A stretch of 35,131 nt of DNA from Oscillospiraceae bacterium (GTDB lineage: Bacteria > Bacillota > Clostridia > Oscillospirales > Oscillospiraceae). The position numbers and the translations under genes are program-made. The stretch is from the NCBI GenBank assembly GCA_015068135.1, contig SVLB01000029.1, positions 1-35,131 on the forward strand, in the 5' to 3' direction. Of this stretch, positions 16,973 through 23,633 are shown in pieces (positions within the stretch are counted from its first letter, which is position 1; each line of letters starts with the position of its first letter). A model generated the notes under the pieces. The model did no database searches, was not told the DNA's origin, and saw only the letters and a list, made by a program, of their open reading frames with translations.

Positions 16973-19450
16973 ATGAAAAAACTCAAAAAGCTGTATTTCA
17001 TGGGCAATGCCCATATTGACCCCGTGTGGATGTGGCGCTGGCAGGAGGGTGCCAGCGAGGTAAAGGCTACCCTCCGTTCTGCCCTGGACCGGATGTATGA
17101 GTACCCGGAATATAAATTTGTCTGCTCCGCCTCTCAGATCTTTGAGTGGGTGGAAGAATATGATCCGCAGATGTTCGAGGAGATCCGGGAACGGGTGAAG
17201 GAGGGCCGGTTCGTGATCGTGGGCGGCTGGTACATTCAGCCGGACTGCAATCTGCCCTCCGGTGAGAGCTTTGCCCGTCACGGCCTGTACGGTCAGCGGT
17301 ATTTTTACGAAAAGTTCGGAGTTACCGCCCGAACCGGCTATAATGTGGACTCCTTCGGTCACAATGCCAACCTGCCCCAGCTTTTGAAAAAGGCGGGTAT
17401 GGACTACTATGTGGCCTTCCGCCCCGGCATCAAAGAAAAGGATCTGCCCAGCCATGTATTCCGCTGGCAGTCTCCCGATGGCAGTGAGGTACTTTTTGGG
17501 CGGCTGCTGCGTGTGTATAACAGCAGCATGGACCGGCTGGCTAACAACGAAAAATTTGACGAGCAGCTGCAGATCATGGAGGATGCCGCCGGGGATGACT
17601 ATCCCGCGACTTTGTTCCCCTACGGCGTGGGCAACCACGGCGGCGGCCCCACCAAGCAGAACCTGGACCTGATCCGGGAAAGCGTGACCCGACGTCCTGG
17701 GTACGAGCATATCCACTCCGATACCCATGACTTCTTTGAAGAGCTGGAAAAGCATAGAGATCAGCTCCACCTGGTCACCGACGATTTGCAGCACCATGCC
17801 CCCGGCTGCTACAGTGCGGTCAGTGCCATCAAGACCCAGATCCGCCGGGCAGAATGGGATATGTTTGCTGCGGAAAACTACAGCTACATGGCAAACCGCC
17901 TTTTGGGCAAGGCCATGCCTTCCACCAAGGAATTTGCCGATGCCTGGAAGAACATCCTCTTTGCCCATTTCCACGACTCCATGGGTGGCTGTTCTGCCAA
18001 ATCCGTGTATGACGATGAGGACATCTTCCTGAAGCAGAGCCGTGGCATGGCCCAAAAGGCCATGAACTCTGCCCTGCAGACCCTCAGCTGGAATATTGAC
18101 ACCTCCGATGCCGCCAAGGGCGTGCCCCTGGTGGTCTTTAATCCCCACAGCTTCCCGGTACGTGCCGTGGTGCAGGTGGGTAAGCGGATGGATGCCATTT
18201 ACGATGAAAATGGCAAGGTGATCCCGGTGCAGAATGTGATCTCTCCCGTTTCCCGTTGCCGCCGGATCGTGGGCGACACCATTTTTGTGGCAGAGCTCCC
18301 GGCGATGGGCTACCGGACCTACTTCTATCGGGGCAAGGTCCAGGAGGCCTTCTCTGTCTACCATGCCGCCTATGCTGAAGAGATCCCCGAATATCCCTCT
18401 GCCATCGAGGTAAACGGCACCACCATGGAAAACGAGCTTTTGCGGGTTAGCTTCGATTCCCGGAACGGCACCGTCACGTCTTTGTTTGATAAGGAGCGTC
18501 AGAAGGAGCTGCTCCGCGCACCCGGCGCGCTTCCCGTGGTCATCGACGAGTTCGGCTACGACACTTGGGCCCATGCCAAAAACTTCTGGGATAAGGAGAT
18601 CGCCCAGTTCAGCGATGCCCAGATCATCGTGCTGGAGACCGGTCCTATCCGTTCCAAGATCAAGGTGGTTTCCCGGTACAATAACTCTACTTTGACCCAG
18701 TGGTTTACCCTGACTGCCGGAAGCAAGCTTTTGGAGGTCACCGGACGGATCGACTGGCATGAAAAGCATAAGATGCTCAAGCTCCGTTTCCCCACCGTTT
18801 ACGATCAGGATCCCAAGGCCTTCTATGAGATCCCCTACAGTGTCTTCCAGCGGCCTGCTGACGGCGAGGAGGAGCCCGGTCAGGGCTGGATTGCCGTCAA
18901 GGAGGGCAACGAGGGCGTGGCACTGCTCAATGACAATAAGTACAGCTTCTCCATCAAGGGCGGTGACCTGAATCTGTCCGTGGTCCGGTCTCCCTACTAT
19001 ATTGACCATGGCCGTGGAGATCAGTACGACACAGAGTCGGAATACACAGACCAGGGCGAGCATGAATTCCGCTACAGCATCCAGCCCTTCACCGGCGACA
19101 GCTGGGCAGAGGTTACCAAGGCGGCCCGTCAGCTGAACATGCCTCCCTTTATGCTGCCGGAAAACAATCACAAGGGAACCCTGCCTCTGCAGATTACCGG
19201 TATGCAGGTCAGTGCGGACAATGTGATCGTGGGCGCCTGGAAGCAGTCCGAGGATGGAAAGGGCATGATCCTCCGTGCCTACGAGCTGGACGGAAAGGAA
19301 ACTCCCGTCACCATTAACGGCCCCATGCTTCCGGCACCTCTGCAGACCACCTTCCATCCCTACAGTGTCCAAACCTACTATCTGGAAACCGGCACGACCC
19401 AATGGAAGGAAGTTATGTTAACCGAATTCGACTATGCTGAGAAAGATTGA
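16973..19450 (+). CDS. GH38 alpha-mannosidase
   Basis: 825 residues from ATG 16973 (AAAAGGAGA 8 bp upstream, 16 bp after the SIS stop). The metal site is in MGNAHIDPVWMWRW (H14, D16), the likely nucleophile is D126 in NVDSFGHNANLPQ, and FAHFHDSMGG gives H332 and H334. The middle and C-terminal beta domains contain VVFNPHSFPVRAVV, ITGRIDWHEKHKMLKLRFP and the DHGRGDQY region. There is no signal peptide, so it acts in the cytoplasm on imported mannosides, as in bacterial N-glycan or mannosylglycerate degradation. With ROK and SIS it forms a hydrolysis plus phosphorylation module. No transporter is present in the window. Confidence 0.95.
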   Translation: MKKLKKLYFMGNAHIDPVWMWRWQEGASEVKATLRSALDRMYEYPEYKFVCSASQIFEWVEEYDPQMFEEIRERVKEGRFVIVGGWYIQPDCNLPSGESFARHGLYGQRYFYEKFGVTARTGYNVDSFGHNANLPQLLKKAGMDYYVAFRPGIKEKDLPSHVFRWQSPDGSEVLFGRLLRVYNSSMDRLANNEKFDEQLQIMEDAAGDDYPATLFPYGVGNHGGGPTKQNLDLIRESVTRRPGYEHIHSDTHDFFEELEKHRDQLHLVTDDLQHHAPGCYSAVSAIKTQIRRAEWDMFAAENYSYMANRLLGKAMPSTKEFADAWKNILFAHFHDSMGGCSAKSVYDDEDIFLKQSRGMAQKAMNSALQTLSWNIDTSDAAKGVPLVVFNPHSFPVRAVVQVGKRMDAIYDENGKVIPVQNVISPVSRCRRIVGDTIFVAELPAMGYRTYFYRGKVQEAFSVYHAAYAEEIPEYPSAIEVNGTTMENELLRVSFDSRNGTVTSLFDKERQKELLRAPGALPVVIDEFGYDTWAHAKNFWDKEIAQFSDAQIIVLETGPIRSKIKVVSRYNNSTLTQWFTLTAGSKLLEVTGRIDWHEKHKMLKLRFPTVYDQDPKAFYEIPYSVFQRPADGEEEPGQGWIAVKEGNEGVALLNDNKYSFSIKGGDLNLSVVRSPYYIDHGRGDQYDTESEYTDQGEHEFRYSIQPFTGDSWAEVTKAARQLNMPPFMLPENNHKGTLPLQITGMQVSADNVIVGAWKQSEDGKGMILRAYELDGKETPVTINGPMLPAPLQTTFHPYSVQTYYLETGTTQWKEVMLTEFDYAEKD

Positions 19451-19503
19451 CCGGACCTATCGGGACAGGAAACGTTCCTTACAAGATGCTTTTGCGCATC
19501 ATT

Positions 19504-19592
19504 GTTATGAAAGTACCGCCCTTGTAGGGACCGCCCACTTCGGCCCACGGGCCGGTGTAGGCACCGGCCCCTACAGTGCTTTCGTTCATAAC
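19504..19592. repeat. 89-bp palindromic element
   Basis: Eight-bp perfect ends GTTATGAA (19504-19511) and TTCATAAC (19585-19592) enclose an inner pair TTGTAGGGACCG / CGGCCCCTACAG and a GC-rich centre (CGGCCCACGGGCCG). It belongs to the dispersed GTAGGG...CCCTAC family. Together with the next element it fills the 374-bp gap 19451-19824; no gene is seen there. Confidence 0.7.
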
Positions 19593-19620
19593 GGTGTGCT
19601 TTCACATGTTGATTGCGGAG

Positions 19621-19818
19621 CATAAAAAGGGGCTGTCTCACTGGATCGAAAACGCTTGTGTATATTGTAGGGACACCCGTCCTCGGGTGTCCGGGAGGTA
19701 AAAATAGCGCAAAATCTGCAAGAAATTTGCAGATTTTGCGCTATTTTTTTATTTTGGTTGCGGTCACCTCGGGAGAGGTGACCCTACAAAAAACGTTTTG
19801 AGACAGCCCTTCTTTATG
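19621..19818. mobile_element. 198-bp MITE-like nested inverted repeat
   Basis: The 20-bp terminal arms (19621-19640 and 19799-19818) match at 18 of 20 positions and share GGGCTGTCTCA. Inside is a second inverted pair beginning TTGTAGGG at about 19670 (GGGACACC) and ending CCCTACAA at about 19789 (GGTGACCC). In the centre is a perfect 22-bp hairpin at 19700-19748. No protein is encoded. Possible readings are a MITE-like non-autonomous element or nested insertions of different palindrome families. Confidence 0.65.
19700..19748. terminator. 22-bp perfect hairpin, possible bidirectional terminator
   Basis: Arms 19700-19721 and 19727-19748 pair perfectly around loop GAAAT. They begin with A5 and end with T5 plus further T, so transcripts from either side (GH38 from the left, the DUF4282 gene from the right) could terminate here. 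It is the core of the MITE-like element. Confidence 0.6.
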
Positions 19819-19824
19819 TAGAAA

Positions 19825-20439
19825 TCAGTTAATGGGGGTGCCGCAGCTGATGCAGAAACGGGAGTCTGCTTCGCACTTTGCGCCGCAGTTGGTGCAGAAT
19901 ACGGCCTTCTCCTGCTGGGGAGCCTGCTCTGCAGGTGTGACAGGGGTCACCGGCTTTACAAAAGAGGCGTAGTCCACAGGCTCCTGAACGGGAGGAGTAA
20001 AGGGAGCTGCGGGGGGAGTAAAGGGAGCTGTGGGAGCCTGGGGGGCCTGGGTGGGCTGACCCTTCAGCTTCTTGTTGATATCGCTGACGTTTTCCACCAG
20101 AGAAATGAACATCATGATCAGCTCATAAGCCAAACGGATGACAACGGGACCCAGAAGCATGTACAGCAGGCCTTCGCCGCCCACTTCGATGAGGATATAA
20201 ATACCCTCGAGAATAGTGCTGACAGTCAGGAAGATGTAGACGAACTTCAGAATGTCACCGATGAAGAAATGACGGAAGTTGAACAGGTCGTGGAAGAACC
20301 GGCCGCCGTTGCCCATTCTCTCTCTGCTGGCCTTGGGCAGGAAAATGATGCTCAAAACCAGTGCCGCCAGAAGGGATACTACAGTAATGATGATGCTGGT
20401 ATCGTCACTACCGTAGCCGCCGAAAACAAAAGATGCCAT
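19825..20439 (-). CDS. DUF4282-like membrane protein with C-terminal zinc ribbon
   Basis: 204 residues. A first hydrophobic helix (about 15-34, IIITVVSLLAALVLSIIF) is followed by FFHDLFNFRHFFIGDILKFV and a helix pair ending in RLAYELIMMFISLVENVSDINKKL, the pattern of DUF4282 membrane proteins. A Pro/Ala-rich linker (about 130-175) leads to a four-Cys zinc ribbon, FCTNCGAKCEADSRFCISCG. The function is unknown. RBS AGAGAGG precedes ATG 20439, and a consensus promoter lies 36 bp upstream. It is divergent from another zinc-ribbon gene with only about 180 bp between them, so the two may be co-controlled. Confidence 0.8.
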   Translation of the reverse strand: MASFVFGGYGSDDTSIIITVVSLLAALVLSIIFLPKASRERMGNGGRFFHDLFNFRHFFIGDILKFVYIFLTVSTILEGIYILIEVGGEGLLYMLLGPVVIRLAYELIMMFISLVENVSDINKKLKGQPTQAPQAPTAPFTPPAAPFTPPVQEPVDYASFVKPVTPVTPAEQAPQQEKAVFCTNCGAKCEADSRFCISCGTPIN

Positions 20440-20474
20440 AAGTGATTACCTCTCTTTTCGTTGAAGATGGAATC

Positions 20475-20503
20475 ATTATAGCTTACGGGAATGGGAGTGT
20501 CAA
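20475..20503 (-). promoter_or_regulatory. Perfect consensus promoter of the DUF4282 gene
   Basis: On the minus strand TTGACA (20503-20498), 17-bp spacer, TATAAT (20480-20475): full sigma-A consensus, which predicts strong constitutive expression unless repressed. Confidence 0.93.
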
Positions 20504-20555
20504 TCAATTGATTAAAAAAACACGGAAAAACAAAAGGGCAGAGGGATGTTTTAGG

Positions 20556-20584
20556 TTGACTGGAGAAGACCTGAGCTTTATAAT
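20556..20584 (+). promoter_or_regulatory. Sigma-A promoter of the zinc-ribbon gene
   Basis: TTGACT (20556-20561), 17-bp spacer, TATAAT (20579-20584), 35 bp before ATG 20619. The divergent promoter at 20475-20503 is about 50 bp away. This may also be the only promoter for the downstream ncRNA/RT segment. Confidence 0.9.
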
Positions 20585-20618
20585 AAGGATATATGTCTAT
20601 TGTGCTGGAGGACGGAAT

Positions 20619-21371
20619 ATGAAACTGACTTGTGATCTGTGCGGAGGGAATCTGCAGGTAGAGGCCGGCGGAACCGGCGCTTCCTGTGTAAGTTGCGGAC
20701 TGACCTATTCTATGGAACGTCTGCGGGAGAAAATGCAGCCCTCCCAGCCGCCCCTTTCTCAAGAGCATGCACCTGCCTGGGAGCCGGTGCAGACAGTCAT
20801 GGCCCAGCAGTTTATTCTCTCCCCGGTGGTGGGCAGAGGCGATTTGACCGGACATGTGGTTCAGGGTGGAATCGGATTGGGAGATTATGTGTTTGTCAAC
20901 GGAGATTTTGCCAACCCCGGACAGATCTATTCCATCAATGACGATGGCAATGTCACCTGCGTAAAGGCCGGTCAGCTGGCAGAGCTGTATGTGACGGGGA
21001 TCCCCAATCGGCTTTTGAAAAATGCCCGGGAGGTCACCGGCATTCCCAACCCCCAGGTCAATGCCTACAATTACCCGGAGGGCACCTGGAAGTATTTCCA
21101 GTACATTCTGCAGACCTATTTTCCTGAGTATGAAGTGCAGACCCAGGTCCCCAAGGCGGGTCTAAGCGTTCCGGTCAGCTTTATGCTTTTCCAAAACGGC
21201 TTCCCCAAGGTGGCGATTCTGCTCATCAACAGCAACGACAGCAACGGACGCTATCGGGCGAGAAAAGCTGCCCGGATCTTTGGGGCGGAAGGGGTGGGCA
21301 GTACCCACTTCTTCTCCAATTACCGCAACGATCTGTCCTATGTGATCCAAAGGATCCGGGGAGCTATGTAA
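20619..21371 (+). CDS. Zinc-ribbon protein with EF-Tu domain 2-like barrel, function unknown
   Basis: 250 residues from ATG 20619, just after GGAGGACGG; upstream in-frame codons lie before the promoter and are excluded. The N-terminus is a zinc ribbon (CDLCGG at 5-10, CVSCG at about 28-32). A disordered Pro/Gln linker is followed by a segment resembling domain 2 of translation GTPases (VVGRGDLTGHVVQGGIGLGDYVFV, NVTCVKAGQLAELYVTGIPN). The C-terminal domain (about 150-250) contains VSFMLFQNGFPKVAILLINSND and RYRARKAARIFG and may be a nuclease-like alpha/beta fold, but no catalytic set is obvious. It ends 5 bp before the RT-associated inverted repeat, so read-through transcription into that unit is likely. 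Confidence 0.75.
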   Translation: MKLTCDLCGGNLQVEAGGTGASCVSCGLTYSMERLREKMQPSQPPLSQEHAPAWEPVQTVMAQQFILSPVVGRGDLTGHVVQGGIGLGDYVFVNGDFANPGQIYSINDDGNVTCVKAGQLAELYVTGIPNRLLKNAREVTGIPNPQVNAYNYPEGTWKYFQYILQTYFPEYEVQTQVPKAGLSVPVSFMLFQNGFPKVAILLINSNDSNGRYRARKAARIFGAEGVGSTHFFSNYRNDLSYVIQRIRGAM

Positions 21372-21376
21372 ATATT

Positions 21377-21511
21377 GCAAGAAACAGAGGGAAACGCTTT
21401 GCGCCTGTGAGGGGCCCAGCACAAGCTAACCGAGACTTTGCAGGCAGTCGGTTTGTGTACGGTCCGGTATCACGATTATCGTGATTTAAGATTTTTCCCT
21501 CTGTTTTTTGC
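21377..21511 (+). ncRNA. Candidate structured ncRNA upstream of the reverse transcriptase
   Basis: The segment is closed by an 18-nt inverted repeat: left arm 21377-21394 (starts GCAAGAAACAGAG) and right arm 21494-21511. It pairs fully as RNA with one G-U. Inside are an imperfect hairpin (GGGCC at 21412-21416 with GGTCC at 21461-21465; CACA/TGTG; AACC/GGTT; GACT/AGTC around loop 21438-21445) and a perfect 7-bp hairpin ATCACGA/TCGTGAT at 21469-21485. The RT gene starts 16 nt after the right arm. The layout equals retron msr-msd RNAs (a1/a2 arms) and resembles ncRNA-plus-RT defence systems. Alternatives are an attenuator or a terminator for the upstream gene, since the right arm carries a T-run. 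No experimental or homology support is available. Confidence 0.45.
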
Positions 21512-21527
21512 GTTTTGGGAGGAAGCT

Positions 21528-22736
21528 ATGCTCAAAGCGTTGGCAGATCCGGCCCGATGGCTGGAATATCAGGAATATAAGCGCAGCAGCGGACATTTGA
21601 GCCGCCGGGACGATACCGCTTTGGAAGATTTTATCCAAACAAAAGGGTATTTGCCTGTGGTGGAGGGGATCTTGCAGGGCCAGCCGTTTTCCAAGCCCCA
21701 AAAACGGGAGATCAGCAAGCTGCATTCCGGGAAAAAACGGGTGGTCTATACCTACCGGGAGCCGGAAAACTGGGTTTTGAAGCTGCTGACATTTTTGCTT
21801 CAGCGAAAATACGACCGGCTGTTTTGTCCCAATCTGTATTCCTTTCGGAAGGGACGCAGTGTCCGGGACGCGGTAAAGCTTCTTACCGGGCACCCGGATA
21901 TTCAAAAGATGTGGGCCTATAAGGTGGATATCAGCAACTATTTTAATTCCATACCGATCCCAAAGCTGTTGCCCATGCTCCGGGAAGCGCTCAAAGAGGA
22001 AGCGGAGGTATATCGGTTTTTGGAAACGATCCTCTGCGATCCCTGGGTAGAAGCGGACGGCGTTTTGCTCCGGGAGGATAAGGGGATCATGGCAGGTACC
22101 CCCATCTCCACTTTTTTAGCGGACCTGTATCTGAATGCTATGGACTGGCATTTTTATGGAGAAAAGGTACTTTACGCCCGGTATTCCGACGATATCATTC
22201 TTTTTGCTCTCAGCCGGGAGGCTTTGCAGACCCAGGTGAGTACGGTCCAGGCATTTTTAGCCCGGGCGGGGCTTTCTGTGAATCGGGAAAAAGAGGAGTG
22301 GACGGCTCCTGGGCAGATGTGGACCTATTTGGGCATTTCCTACCGGGATGGGGTGGTGGATGTGGCACCGGCCTCTGTAGACAAGCTGAAAGGGAAAATG
22401 CGCCGCAAAGCCCGTGCCCTCTCCCGTTGGGCGGCAAGAAAAAATGCCACCGGCAGCCAGGCCGCCGGGGCATTTATCCGAAAATTCAACCAAAAGCTCT
22501 TTGAAAATACCAATGAACATGATCTGACCTGGTCTGTGTGGTATTTTCCTTTGATCAATACCGATGTATCCCTGCGGGAGATCGATCAATACTGCCAAAG
22601 CTGTATCCGCTCCCTTGCCACGGGAAGGCATAATAAATCCGCCTACAATTTCCGCTATGAGCAGATGAAGGAGCTGGGCTACCTGAGCCTGGTCAACCGG
22701 TATTATAAGGTGAAAAAGGAAAGTATCCTCTTGTAG
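21528..22736 (+). CDS. Stand-alone reverse transcriptase, unassigned group
   Basis: 402 residues from ATG 21528, 5 bp after GGGAGGA. RT motifs in order: NLYSFRKGRSVRDAVKL (about 103-119), YKVDISNYFNSI with catalytic D134, GIMAGTPISTFLADLYLNAMD (from about 186), YARYSDDIILFA with D221 and D222, SVNREKEEW and WTYLGISYRDG. The C-terminal about 100 residues form a helical thumb ending in ELGYLSLVNRYYK. All three catalytic Asp are present, so it should be active. No maturase, HNH endonuclease or intron domain V is seen, so it is not a group II intron ORF. The retron NAxxH signature was not found. It may be a retron-like, DRT/UG-type or group-II-like RT. The stop codon lies inside a dispersed GTAGGG repeat. 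Confidence 0.88.
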   Translation: MLKALADPARWLEYQEYKRSSGHLSRRDDTALEDFIQTKGYLPVVEGILQGQPFSKPQKREISKLHSGKKRVVYTYREPENWVLKLLTFLLQRKYDRLFCPNLYSFRKGRSVRDAVKLLTGHPDIQKMWAYKVDISNYFNSIPIPKLLPMLREALKEEAEVYRFLETILCDPWVEADGVLLREDKGIMAGTPISTFLADLYLNAMDWHFYGEKVLYARYSDDIILFALSREALQTQVSTVQAFLARAGLSVNREKEEWTAPGQMWTYLGISYRDGVVDVAPASVDKLKGKMRRKARALSRWAARKNATGSQAAGAFIRKFNQKLFENTNEHDLTWSVWYFPLINTDVSLREIDQYCQSCIRSLATGRHNKSAYNFRYEQMKELGYLSLVNRYYKVKKESILL

Positions 22737-22789
22737 GGAACGCTCAGCGTTCCGACCGCGAAGCGGCAAAGCCTTTCCCCCATCCTACG
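22732..22789. repeat. GTAGGG palindromic element at the RT 3' end
   Basis: It starts TGTAGGG, which includes the RT stop TAG at 22734-22736, contains the perfect palindrome GGAACGCT-C-AGCGTTCC (22737-22753) and ends CCTACG. It lies between the convergent RT and vWA genes. Confidence 0.6.
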
Positions 22790-22825
22790 CTATTTTTCGA
22801 TTGTTCCGGTGTGCTTCTGTGCAGA

Positions 22826-23470
22826 TCATTTCCGGCTTTGGTAGTCCTCGTCGATGGACTGCTTCCATTGGGCGGACATGGGGGCGCAGGCGCGGACGTT
22901 GCTGACGGCCCGGCTGACTGCCTGGTAGATCACGGATGTGCCCTGACTGTCGGCATGGTAATTGGCGGCACGGTCCTGACTGATGCCAAAACGGGCGGCC
23001 TCTTTGGCGGCATCGATATTGGCACCCATGAAGATAAATTCCCAGCCGTACTTCTCCTTCTGCCGCTCGATTATGGCCTTTACCTTGTTGTAGGAGTACT
23101 TCCGGCTGGCGTTCTCCAAGCCGTCGGTGGTAATAACAAAGAGGGTATGCTCAGGGACGTCCTCCTGCCTTGCGTACTTATGGACATTGCCGATGTGGTG
23201 GATGGCACCGCCCACCGCATCCAAAAGGGCGGTACAGCCCCGGACATAGTAGTCCCGATCGGTAAGCTCGCTGACTTTGTCCAGGGGTACCCGGTCGTGG
23301 ATCACCTGGGTCTCACTGTCGAACAGTACCGTGCTGATCACCGCCTCGCCGGGTTCGGTTTTCTGCTTGCGGAGCATGGCATTGAAGCCGCCGATGGTGT
23401 CGCTCTCCAGTCCTGCCATGGAGCCGCTGCGGTCCAGAATGAATACGATCTCAGTCAAATCCTTTTTCAT
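22826..23470 (-). CDS. von Willebrand factor A domain protein
   Basis: 214 residues, a single vWA domain without a signal peptide. The MIDAS metal motif is intact: FILDRSGSM (D13, S15, S17), the later Thr in GCTALLDAVGGA (about 79-90) and the Asp in VITTDGLEN (about 112-120). FIFMGANIDAAKEAARFGI is typical of small cytoplasmic TerY-like vWA proteins in Firmicutes. The role is probably as a metal-dependent protein-protein adaptor; the partner is unknown. RBS AGGAGGA is 8 bp before ATG 23470 and forms part of a large dyad covering the promoter region. The macro domain gene lies upstream on the same strand. Confidence 0.87.
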   Translation of the reverse strand: MKKDLTEIVFILDRSGSMAGLESDTIGGFNAMLRKQKTEPGEAVISTVLFDSETQVIHDRVPLDKVSELTDRDYYVRGCTALLDAVGGAIHHIGNVHKYARQEDVPEHTLFVITTDGLENASRKYSYNKVKAIIERQKEKYGWEFIFMGANIDAAKEAARFGISQDRAANYHADSQGTSVIYQAVSRAVSNVRACAPMSAQWKQSIDEDYQSRK

Positions 23471-23474
23471 AGTA

Positions 23475-23529
23475 AAATCCTCCTGTAATGTTGGTGTTTT
23501 TTGTTTACACCCACATTATAGGAGGATTT
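23475..23529. promoter_or_regulatory. 23-bp-arm dyad covering the vWA gene -10 and RBS
   Basis: Arms 23475-23497 and 23507-23529 are inverted copies matching at 21 of 23 positions, around a 9-nt T-rich centre. On the minus strand the right arm contains TATAAT (23520-23515) and the left arm contains the RBS AGGAGGA. A TTGACC 20 bp upstream of the -10 is the only -35 candidate. A protein bound at this dyad would block transcription. Confidence 0.6.
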
Positions 23530-23553
23530 GCGTTTCAAAAGGTCAACTGACAG

Positions 23554-23630
23554 GGGACTTTTTTAAGATATTAAGATATGGAGATATGAGATACAAGATA
23601 TAAGTCCCTCGGGAATTTGTAACTTGTAAC
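23554..23630. repeat. AGATAT short-period repeat with GGGACTT inverted ends
   Basis: GGGACTT (23554-23560) and AAGTCCC (23602-23608) bracket about five degenerate 7-9 nt units containing AGATAT. After it comes GTAACTTGTAAC (23619-23630), a fragment of the heptamer family seen at 4938-4995. No gene fits the 163-bp gap 23471-23633. Confidence 0.65.
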
Positions 23631-23633
23631 GGC

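Noticed and set aside
16808..19402. 864-codon minus-strand open frame
   Set aside because: Mirror frame of the GH38 gene caused by GC-rich codon bias; no recognisable domain.
21528..22736. Reverse transcriptase as a group II intron maturase
   Set aside because: No maturase or HNH domain, and no domain V-like hairpin or intron boundaries were seen around it.
21377..22736. Classical retron
   Set aside because: The a1/a2-like arms are present but the RT lacks the NAxxH signature and is longer than usual, and no branching-G AGC context was found; kept only as retron-like layout.
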